A stretch of 7,266 nt of DNA from Bacteroidales bacterium (lineage in GTDB: Bacteria > Bacteroidota > Bacteroidia > Bacteroidales > P3), in NCBI GenBank assembly GCA_017560705.1, contig JAFZEK010000172.1, positions 1 through 7,266 of the forward strand. Direction: 5' to 3'. The notes below the pieces were generated by a model. The model had not been told where the DNA came from and did not search any database. It was given only the letters and a program-made list of their open reading frames with translations. Of the stretch, positions 1 to 7,266 are shown piece by piece. The first letter of the stretch is position 1; every line of letters begins with the position of its first letter. The position numbers were made by a program, and so were the translations under genes.

Positions 1-360
1 TGCATAGCTCCTTCTATAAATCCAAAAACATGTTCTACCCTAGAACGTACTTTCGATTTATTTCTATTTGATTTTTTTTGCTTCATCGGATAATGATAGT
101 CCTCGATATCCTTTTTCACATATTTTATCCTTTAAATCATATTGTTTCAATATCTTTTGTTGCCCTACATAAGCACTATCCGCATAAAATTCTTGTCCTC
201 TATCTGATTCATCTAATAGGTTGGGTAATGCTTGAGAATCATGAACAGAAGCCGGTGTTGTTAAACATCTTTTGACGAATTTACTCTTTTTATCTACTTT
301 AGCATGAGCCTTGTAACCAAAATAGTTCTATCCTCCTTTCTGTGTCCAACGTGCATCAAT
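1..360 (-). pseudogene. IS5-family transposase, C-terminal fragment, disrupted
   Basis: Read on the minus strand from 360 to 1, the translation matches the second half of IS5-group DDE transposases. In order it shows IDARWTQKGG, a stop, NYFGYKAHAKVDKKSKF, then SVHDSQALPNLLDE, RGQEFYADSAYVG, KGYRG and, after a frameshift, KVRSRVEHVFGFIEGAM. The second catalytic Asp (YADSAYVG) and the catalytic Glu (VEHVFG) are present; the N-terminal half with the first Asp is missing. Two lesions are visible: a TAG at 330-328 in place of what is probably a Lys codon, and a frameshift at a run of eight A (T8 at 72-79 on the plus strand), after which the unshifted frame stops at 66-64. Removing one A restores the family sequence. 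The C-terminus lies beyond the window. This is a dead gene; the family call is secure, the exact IS is not. Confidence 0.85.
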
Positions 361-377
361 ATTTTTAGAAGTTGCCT
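361..377. repeat. 17-bp direct repeat, copy 1
   Basis: ATTTTTAGAAGTTGCCT occurs here, directly behind the truncated transposase frame, and again in the same orientation at 452-468. The two copies are identical and 91 bp apart. This copy sits exactly where homology to the transposase ends, so it probably marks a deletion or recombination joint. Confidence 0.9.
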
Positions 378-413
378 AGAAAGATTCCAAGAAAAAACGC
401 AAAGCAGGCAAAA

Positions 414-446
414 GTTTAAAGAAAAATTTTTCTATGTACTTTAAAC
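414..446. repeat. Inverted repeat inside the IS end segment
   Basis: GTTTAAAG at 414-421 is the exact reverse complement of CTTTAAAC at 439-446, with a 17-nt spacer. A 12-bp perfect palindrome, GAAAAATTTTTC (421-432), lies partly inside it. The AT-rich symmetry could be a transposase-binding or structural feature of the IS end. No function can be assigned from the sequence alone. Confidence 0.6.
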
Positions 447-451
447 GTGGA

Positions 452-468
452 ATTTTTAGAAGTTGCCT
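452..468. repeat. 17-bp direct repeat, copy 2; probable IS terminus
   Basis: This is the second identical copy of ATTTTTAGAAGTTGCCT. On the minus strand it reads AGGCAACTTCTAAAAAT. It lies next to what appears to be ordinary gyrB upstream DNA, so it is the best candidate for the outer inverted repeat of the IS. The opposite IS end is not in the window, so this remains an inference. Confidence 0.7.
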
Positions 469-529
469 CTAATATATTGTAGGATTTAGGGTGGTTTAAA
501 AGTTGTTGATAAAAGAGGAGGGATTAAAA

Positions 530-560
530 GGTGTTATATCGAAAAAAATATGTATCTTTG
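530..560 (+). promoter_or_regulatory. Probable gyrB promoter, Bacteroidota type
   Basis: TATCTTTG at 553-560 matches the Bacteroidota -7 consensus TAnnTTTG exactly. The expected -33 TTTG is poor: the bases 19 bp upstream (530-533) read GGTG. The start of transcription would fall a few bases after 560, giving an A-rich leader of roughly 25 nt before the gyrB ATG. The -7 box is about 85 bp from the presumed IS end, so the core promoter seems untouched by the insertion. Confidence 0.65.
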
Positions 561-586
561 CAAGTTGAAATAAAAATAAAGAATAA

Positions 587-2548
<1,962 letters not shown>

Positions 2549-2566
2549 TAGAAAAGTTTCATATAT

Positions 2567-2607
2567 TATTAATGGGAGACAATGCAAGGTGTTGTCTCCC
2601 ATTAGTA
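2567..2607 (+). terminator. Hairpin after gyrB, probable terminator
   Basis: TAATGGGAGACAA (2570-2582) pairs perfectly with TTGTCTCCCATTA (2592-2604) around a 9-nt loop. A U-G wobble and two A-U pairs extend the stem to 2567-2607. It starts 19 bp after the gyrB stop. No U tract follows directly; the nearest T run (T7, 2629-2635) is about 22 nt downstream. It may therefore be a non-classical terminator, or a 3'-end or processing hairpin that stabilises gyrB mRNA. Confidence 0.7.
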
Positions 2608-2639
2608 TAAGAAGATGTAGCTTGTAACTTTTTTTCGAA

Positions 2640-3779
2640 ATGTCTAAAATGGCAACACTGTGTATTTTTAATCCCGAGCATGATTTGGCGTTGGCCAATG
2701 GAAGTAGATTTTTTAATGCACCGCAGTCAGCGGCAAAATTTTCTAACGATTGTTGTGAGTTGCTGTTGCACGTTTTTGGCAATGAGAATGCTGCTAAAGA
2801 TGATAGCGAATTTCTGATAGGCTGTAGGGATAGCATAGCAAAGGGGCTTATAGCTGATGCTGCTATAACTACAGTGAAGCCATGGGGATGGAACTCCGCC
2901 ATAGTGGAAACACTGCGTAAAGCCGGCATTGACGAGAGTCTTATGCCATCGGCAGAGCAGCTGAATTTTATAAGAGAAATATCCCATCGGGGATTTGCAA
3001 TAGATGTTTTGGCAGCAGTGAAAGATAAATTGCAGTTGGATATAGCGTTGCCGCAGCTACACGCAGGAACCGAAGATGTGGAACGTTTTTTGACAGAGAG
3101 TGGAACACTAGTGTGTAAAATGCCATGGTCGGGGAGTGGAAAAGGTATAAGATTCATAAATGGAGACATGACCTACAACGATAGGCGTTGGGTGGAAAAT
3201 GTAGTGGCAAAGCAAGGTAGTGTGTTGTCGGATAGGTGTTATAGTGTGGTTCAGGATTTCGCTATGGAGTTCTATGTGGCAGACGAGGTGACGTTTATGG
3301 GTTATTCGCTGTTCGACACTAATGGCACGTCCTATAAGAGCAGCCGACTGATGCACGACGAAGCCATAGAGCACCAGCTGCATAAGTGGGGCATAACGAA
3401 GGATTTTCTGTTCAGCATAAGGGAAGTGCTTGAGGCTCATTTGTCGGAGACGTTGATAGCAAAATATAAAGGATATTTCGGGGTGGATATGTTTGTGTAC
3501 GAAGACAGTGGATGCTACAAGGTGAACCCCGTGGTGGAGATAAACTTTAGGATGACGATGGGGCTAGTGGCAGCGGTGCTTAGGGCTAAGCTGTTGGCTA
3601 CGGACTTGCAGAGCATGTATATGCACTACGAGGCTGAGACCGAAAAACTGATGGAGATGCATAATTATTATAAGCAGAAATATCCGTTGAGATGGTCGGA
3701 TAATGGAAAAATTTTGTCGGGATATTTTCCGCTAACGGCAATAAATGAAGAAACGAACTATCATTTGTATATCCTTTAA
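2640..3779 (+). CDS. Uncharacterised ATP-grasp domain protein
   Basis: The 379-residue protein looks like a Bacteroidota-type ATP-grasp ligase of unknown substrate. ATP-grasp enzymes join a carboxylate, through an acyl-phosphate, to an amine or thiol nucleophile. The N-terminus carries a distinctive IFNPEHDLALANGS block (9-22) and PWGWNSA (81-87). The ATP-grasp part runs from about 120 to 320: K160 in VCKMPWSGSGKG, with a glycine-rich loop at 164-169, should bind ATP; GYFGVDMF (278-285) and E300 with N302 in VVEINFRMTMG (298-308) are the expected Mg2+ ligands. No signal peptide or membrane segment is visible, so it should be cytoplasmic. A second in-frame ATG at 2649 has an A-rich leader and would put the start close to the IFNPEHD block; it is an equally good start. 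It lies 91 bp after gyrB beyond a hairpin, so it is probably transcribed separately. The fold is likely; the reaction is not known. Confidence 0.8.
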   Translation: MSKMATLCIFNPEHDLALANGSRFFNAPQSAAKFSNDCCELLLHVFGNENAAKDDSEFLIGCRDSIAKGLIADAAITTVKPWGWNSAIVETLRKAGIDESLMPSAEQLNFIREISHRGFAIDVLAAVKDKLQLDIALPQLHAGTEDVERFLTESGTLVCKMPWSGSGKGIRFINGDMTYNDRRWVENVVAKQGSVLSDRCYSVVQDFAMEFYVADEVTFMGYSLFDTNGTSYKSSRLMHDEAIEHQLHKWGITKDFLFSIREVLEAHLSETLIAKYKGYFGVDMFVYEDSGCYKVNPVVEINFRMTMGLVAAVLRAKLLATDLQSMYMHYEAETEKLMEMHNYYKQKYPLRWSDNGKILSGYFPLTAINEETNYHLYIL

Positions 3780-3833
3780 TGGGTTGATAATGATAGCTGA
3801 AAGAGATACTAGAGAAATAGAGAACGAAAAAAT

Positions 3834-3864
3834 TTTGTGGTGTTGATTAAAATCAGTAATTTTG
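3834..3864 (+). promoter_or_regulatory. Strong Bacteroidota-type promoter
   Basis: TTTG at 3834-3837 is followed, after exactly 19 bp, by TAATTTTG at 3857-3864. This is a full match to the Bacteroidota consensus TTTG, 19-21 bp, TAnnTTTG. Transcription would begin near 3870, leaving a leader of roughly 35-40 nt before the ATG at 3907. It is the best promoter in the window and probably drives the small membrane protein, aroB and the TPR gene. Confidence 0.8.
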
Positions 3865-3906
3865 CACCCTTTATTATGTAGGACAATATACTTATTATAT
3901 ATAGGA

Positions 3907-4179
3907 ATGAAAATATTTTTATTGGTATTACTACTCACTGTGGCGGTAGTGTTCGTAGCCTTTTGGGGCATAGGAGTGAAGATGTTGGTGAAGAAGAATG
4001 GGGAGTTTAAGCGTCATTGTAGTTCGGTGGACCCTCTTACAGGCGACAAGCATGGCTGTGTTTGTGGAAAAACCATATTGGATGAATGCGAAACAAAACG
4101 CTATTCACCGCTAGAAGTGAATAAAGAATTGTTGGAAGAGTGTGGCAATTTGCCTCCCAGACCAAGGAAAGATAAATAG
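3907..4179 (+). CDS. Small cysteine-rich single-pass membrane protein, possibly NqrM-like
   Basis: The protein is 90 residues. An N-terminal hydrophobic segment (about 3-27) is followed by a basic KMLVKKNGEFKRH stretch and a cysteine-rich soluble tail with C38, C51, C53 (GCVCG), C61 and C79. The positive charges after the membrane segment suggest the tail faces the cytoplasm. The layout (one membrane helix, then C, about 12 residues, CxC, C) resembles NqrM, the DUF539 protein that helps mature the iron centre of Na+-translocating NADH:quinone reductase. The spacing differs and no nqr gene is nearby, so this is only a candidate. The open frame extends back to a TTG at 3862, but that codon lies inside the -7 box, so the ATG at 3907 is chosen. 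It is the first gene after the promoter at 3834-3864 and sits 59 bp ahead of aroB. Confidence 0.8.
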   Translation: MKIFLLVLLLTVAVVFVAFWGIGVKMLVKKNGEFKRHCSSVDPLTGDKHGCVCGKTILDECETKRYSPLEVNKELLEECGNLPPRPRKDK

Positions 4180-4238
4180 TCTCGTCGCTGTTTTTCTTTT
4201 CAGTGGAACTATTTTTAAGTGATAAAAAACATAGAGAA

Positions 4239-5315
4239 ATGAAACCATCAAAGATAATATTACCGTCGAGGATATCATCGTTGAAGCAGCTGAATAGGCT
4301 GTTGAATAGTGTTGCCTACAAGGGTAGAAGATATTTTATACTTACCGATGAGAACACCGGAGTACATTGTTTGCCACGTTTGATAACGGAGGTTGAAGCT
4401 TTTCAGGAGTCGGAGTTTTTGGAGATAGAAAGCGGCGAACAAAATAAGAGTTTGGAGATAGCTGCGGAGTTGTGGCAGGCATTGGAGGAGATGGGTGCCG
4501 ACCGTCAGAGTGTGTTGGTGAATCTTGGCGGAGGTGTAGTTAGCGACCTTGGTGGCTTTGTGGCTGCAGGATATAAGCGTGGCATATCATATATTAATAT
4601 ACCTACCTCGCTGATAGGTATGATAGATGCCGGTGTAGGCGGAAAAACAGGTGTAAACCTTGGTGGACTAAAGAACCAAGTGGGTTTTTTCCATTTCCCA
4701 GAAGTAGTATGTATTGAACCGGTGTTTTTAGAGACATTGTCGGCAAAGGACTGGACATCTGGAGTGTGCGAGATGCTGAAAACTTTTATGGTGGCAGATG
4801 CGCAGATGTATGCTAGCCTTGTGGATACACTGAAGAGCGACCACCCCGTTATGGACAATGAGATGATAAAAGCCGCTGTGCATATAAAGGATGGTATAGT
4901 GAAAGCCGATGCCTACGACACTGGCATAAGAAAAATGCTTAATTATGGCCACACTGTGGGTCATGCTGTAGAGAGTTTTTCAATGGCTCATGATGCCGAA
5001 CCTCTTAGTCATGGACAGGCTGTAGGCATTGGGTTGATAGCTGAAACATTCATATCCTCAAAGAAAATGGGATTTCCTGGTGAAAGATTGGAAGAGCTAA
5101 AAGAACTTGTGAGTGCCATGGTGCCGATGCCAAAATATGAAATGAAGGACATGGAAGAGCTATTGGGATACATGCTTGCCGATAAGAAGAACCATGATGG
5201 CAATATAAACTGTACGTTGCTTGGCGACCTAGGCGAAACGGTGGTGGATAATATTGTTACGGAAGTGGACCTATGCGAAGCCTTGATGATGCTGGGTAAA
5301 ATAGGTAGGGCTTAA
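4239..5315 (+). CDS. aroB: 3-dehydroquinate synthase
   Basis: AroB converts DAHP to 3-dehydroquinate in the cytoplasm, the second step of the shikimate pathway to aromatic amino acids, using NAD+ and a divalent metal. In the 358-residue protein the NAD-binding glycine motif GGGVVSD is at 97-103. It is followed by PTSLIGMIDAGVGGKTGVN, with K136, and LKNQVGFFH, with K145. The metal ligands are E178 (GVCEMLK), H238 (NYGHTVGHAVES) and H258 (LSHGQAVG). DKKNHDG (315-321) is the conserved C-terminal basic motif. GVCEMLKTFMV is an unusual form of the ligand motif usually seen as GYAEVIKHG, but the ligand itself is kept. The ATG at 4239, behind an A-rich leader, gives the normal family length. The frame also opens at a GTG at 4203, which would add 12 residues with no family support. 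The next gene follows after 45 bp without a promoter. Confidence 0.95.
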   Translation: MKPSKIILPSRISSLKQLNRLLNSVAYKGRRYFILTDENTGVHCLPRLITEVEAFQESEFLEIESGEQNKSLEIAAELWQALEEMGADRQSVLVNLGGGVVSDLGGFVAAGYKRGISYINIPTSLIGMIDAGVGGKTGVNLGGLKNQVGFFHFPEVVCIEPVFLETLSAKDWTSGVCEMLKTFMVADAQMYASLVDTLKSDHPVMDNEMIKAAVHIKDGIVKADAYDTGIRKMLNYGHTVGHAVESFSMAHDAEPLSHGQAVGIGLIAETFISSKKMGFPGERLEELKELVSAMVPMPKYEMKDMEELLGYMLADKKNHDGNINCTLLGDLGETVVDNIVTEVDLCEALMMLGKIGRA

Positions 5316-5360
5316 TGTATTGGCAAAAGGACTAATAACAAATACGAAAAAGCGAAATCG

Positions 5361-7211
5361 ATGATACTAAAGAAACTTTGTTTGCTAGTTTTTATACTCG
5401 TTGCGGTTTGTGCTTCGGCTCAGAATGGGACCGAAACACAGACGGCAGATTATTATTTTCAAAATAAAGAGTATGACAAGGCGGCGGAGTTGTATGAACG
5501 TTTTTATGAGAAAACGCCAAGCAAGTTCTATTATACTCAGCTGTTGGCTACCTATCTAGAGTTAGGTAACTACAAGAATGCCGAGAAGTTAGTGGAGAAG
5601 CAGAAGCGAAGAGAACCCAAGAATCCTGCATTGTATGTAGATTTAGGCATGGTGTATCTTAGAGAAGGGAAGCGAGGCAAAGCCGAAAAAACTTTCGACA
5701 AAGCTATATCCGACATGGGGGCCAATACTTCTACTGCTATGGCTCTTGCCGAGGCGTTCGACAAGATAGAACAATATGATTATGCTTTGAAGGTGTATGC
5801 CGAAATGCGAAAGAAGATAAAGAATAATTATTCTTTCGTCTTTGAGATGGCTACAATATATGAGAAAAAAGGAGACTACGAGAGTATGATGGCTGAATAT
5901 TTGGACTACTTAGAAGCCGTTCCGCAGATGAAGGCTTCTTTGCAAGTGTTCTTACAGCGGTCGTTGACTCAAACTAATAATCCTAAATTAGCGGAGAGCT
6001 TGCGTCGGTCGTTGGCATCGAGGTTGCAGAAAACGCCAAACAATAGTACATTGTTGGAGATGATGATATGGTTCTCTATCCAAGTAAAAGATTTTGATTT
6101 TGCATTGAAGCAGGCTAAGGCTGTGGATATGCGTTTTCCTGATGCCGATGCAGAGCAGGTGCTTAGGGTGGCAAACATTGCTACTACCAATGGTGCTAAC
6201 GATGTGGCTGAGCAGGGATACCTATACATAGTAGGCAAAGGTAAAGACAACCCTTATTATATAGAAGCTAGGGTGAAGCTGCTGAAAGTGAAGTTCTCCA
6301 AGATAAACGAAAACTACAAAGCCACACCCAAAGAGCTAGCTGACATCAGTCAGGAATATGAGCAAGCTTTGGAGGAGCTAGGCAAGAATGTGCAAACTGT
6401 GGATATTATGAGAAACTATGCCCACATATTGGCATTTTATGTTTTCGATGTTCAGAAGGCGGCAGATATGTTGTACGACGTGCTAGAGATGAAAGGTGTG
6501 GACAAGAAAAGCAAGGATGCCGTAAAGCTAGAGCTAGGGGATATACTGATATTTGGCGGCGAGATGTGGGAGTCGGCACTGCTATACATGCAGGTGGAAA
6601 AAGCCAATAAGGATGATATGACGGGGGCATTGGCAAAGCTTAAAAGTGCCAAGCTGTCGTATTACAAAGGCGACTTTGAATGGGCTAAATCTCAAGCTAA
6701 TGTTTTAAGAGCTTCTACTTCCAAACTTGTAGCCAACGATGCCATGGAGCTGTCGTTGCTAATAAGCGATAATATGGAGAGCGATAGCACTTTCTCATCG
6801 CTGAGGTTCTTTGCTCAAGCCGATTTGTTGATATATCAAAACCGTTTTGAAGAAGCTCTCGGATATTTCGATTCCATAACGAAAACGAATCTTTACCATG
6901 CGTTGTTCGACGAGATATTTATGCGTAAAGCTCAGGTAGCTATGAAGCAAGGAGAGTATATGCAAGCTGATTCTTTGTTGCAAAAGGTTGTAGACTTATA
7001 TGCCGATGATATCCTTGCCGACGATGCTTTGTTCCTTTTGGCAGACCTGAATGAGAATAAACTTAAGAATAATGCAAGGGCCATGGAGTGCTATGAAAAA
7101 ATAATACTAGACTATACCGCTAGCCTCTACATAACCGAAGCAAGGAAGAGATACAATAGGTTGAAGGCTAGTACAAGAGTGCAAGCAACGGAAAAAAGTA
7201 TGTCTCGTTAG
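5361..7211 (+). CDS. Secreted tetratricopeptide-repeat protein
   Basis: The protein has 616 residues. It begins with a clear Sec signal peptide: KK at 4-5, a hydrophobic core at 6-17, and a likely signal peptidase I site after ASA (18-20), just before Q21. There is no lipobox cysteine at the cleavage point, so it should be a soluble periplasmic protein. The rest is almost all helical repeats. TPR-like units are seen at about 26-58 (ADYYFQNKEYDKAAELYERF), 88-121 (ALYVDLGMVYLREGKRGKAE), 125-155 and 158-188. More diverged units fill the middle, and two better ones lie near the C-terminus at about 515-548 and 552-586. TPR arrays bind other proteins, so a scaffold or envelope-assembly role is plausible, but no enzymatic domain or named family is recognised. 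It lies 45 bp after aroB with no promoter between them, so the two are likely co-transcribed. The start at 5361 is fixed by the signal peptide. Confidence 0.85.
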   Translation: MILKKLCLLVFILVAVCASAQNGTETQTADYYFQNKEYDKAAELYERFYEKTPSKFYYTQLLATYLELGNYKNAEKLVEKQKRREPKNPALYVDLGMVYLREGKRGKAEKTFDKAISDMGANTSTAMALAEAFDKIEQYDYALKVYAEMRKKIKNNYSFVFEMATIYEKKGDYESMMAEYLDYLEAVPQMKASLQVFLQRSLTQTNNPKLAESLRRSLASRLQKTPNNSTLLEMMIWFSIQVKDFDFALKQAKAVDMRFPDADAEQVLRVANIATTNGANDVAEQGYLYIVGKGKDNPYYIEARVKLLKVKFSKINENYKATPKELADISQEYEQALEELGKNVQTVDIMRNYAHILAFYVFDVQKAADMLYDVLEMKGVDKKSKDAVKLELGDILIFGGEMWESALLYMQVEKANKDDMTGALAKLKSAKLSYYKGDFEWAKSQANVLRASTSKLVANDAMELSLLISDNMESDSTFSSLRFFAQADLLIYQNRFEEALGYFDSITKTNLYHALFDEIFMRKAQVAMKQGEYMQADSLLQKVVDLYADDILADDALFLLADLNENKLKNNARAMECYEKIILDYTASLYITEARKRYNRLKASTRVQATEKSMSR

Positions 7212-7240
7212 CTATAGAGGCAGCTAAGAAAGAAATATGA

Positions 7241-7256
7241 TGAGTATATATACTCA
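7241..7256. repeat. 16-bp perfect palindrome after the TPR gene
   Basis: TGAGTATATATACTCA reads the same on both strands. It lies 30 bp after the TPR gene stop. As RNA it would form a 6-bp stem with a 4-nt loop, too weak and without a U tract for a good terminator. It could instead be a binding site for a dimeric regulator acting on a gene beyond the window. A 6-bp inverted repeat, TTAGCT/AGCTAA (7208-7213 and 7222-7227), overlaps the stop codon. The remaining bases to 7266 hold no recognisable gene. Confidence 0.5.
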
Positions 7257-7266
7257 GCGTAGATAA

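Larger units (their letters stand above)
1..469 (-). mobile_element. Remnant of an IS5-family insertion sequence, one end
   Basis: This stretch holds the C-terminal part of an IS5-type transposase reading leftward and running off the window at base 1, plus about 109 bp of non-coding DNA behind it. The likely outer end is near 468-469, where the minus strand begins GAGGCAACTTC. That is inferred from the repeat at 452-468 and from the adjacent CTAA at 469-472, which fits the YTAR-type target of IS5 elements. The other end is outside the window, so terminal inverted repeats and a target duplication cannot be confirmed. The element is internally deleted and cannot encode its own transposase. Confidence 0.6.

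Noticed and set aside
78..275. 65-codon plus-strand open frame
   Set aside because: It is antisense to the transposase remnant, whose minus-strand translation matches the IS5 family clearly.
2625..2632. TAACTTTT as a -7 box for the ATP-grasp gene
   Set aside because: It lacks the final G, has no TTTG at the correct distance upstream, and would start transcription almost on top of the ATG. The ATP-grasp gene must have a promoter or readthrough, but this site is not convincing.
3862..3906. Upstream TTG start for the small membrane protein
   Set aside because: The TTG lies within the -7 promoter box (3857-3864), so it would not be in the transcript. It would also place extra residues before a normal membrane anchor.
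4210..4217. TATTTTTA as a promoter for aroB
   Set aside because: The final G is missing and the -33 position reads GCTG. It is weaker than the promoter at 3834-3864, so only a minor internal start is possible.
4203..4238. GTG start adding 12 residues to AroB
   Set aside because: The ATG at 4239 has a better A-rich leader and gives the usual family length; the extra residues match nothing expected in AroB.
7237..7266. Short open frame starting at an ATG after the TPR gene
   Set aside because: It stops after nine codons at the window end, is dominated by the palindrome, and has no ribosome-binding context.

Overview
The window looks like a stretch of chromosome from a low-GC member of the Bacteroidota, most likely Bacteroidales. 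Three things suggest this: promoters of the Bacteroidota sigma-factor type (TTTG, 19 bp, TAnnTTTG), A-rich leaders instead of strong Shine-Dalgarno sequences, and the character of the proteins. The proteins include a compact 652-residue GyrB without the C-terminal insert of enterobacterial GyrB, a Bacteroidota-type ATP-grasp protein, and a secreted TPR protein. I cannot name the genus from the sequence alone.

Layout: positions 1 to about 468 hold the decayed end of an IS5-family insertion sequence on the minus strand. Its transposase lacks the N-terminal half and carries a premature stop and a frameshift, and the DNA behind it contains a 17-bp direct repeat. A promoter-bearing gap (469-589) leads to gyrB (590-2548, DNA gyrase subunit B). 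A perfect 13-bp hairpin follows gyrB and separates it from an uncharacterised ATP-grasp ligase-like protein (2640-3779). A near-consensus promoter (3834-3864) then starts what looks like a three-gene cluster: a 90-residue cysteine-rich membrane-anchored protein (3907-4179), aroB (4239-5315, 3-dehydroquinate synthase) and a secreted TPR-repeat protein (5361-7211). The last 55 bases hold no recognisable gene, only a 16-bp palindrome.

Function: gyrB (DNA topology) and aroB (shikimate pathway) are housekeeping genes. The other three genes have no clear shared pathway with them, and the clustering may be only transcriptional. I see no CRISPR array, RNA gene, prophage, toxin-antitoxin pair, defence island or biosynthetic cluster, and no convincing evidence of a new multi-gene system. 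The items most worth a second look are the ATP-grasp protein of unknown substrate, the small cysteine-rich membrane protein (possibly NqrM-like), and the rearranged IS end upstream of gyrB.
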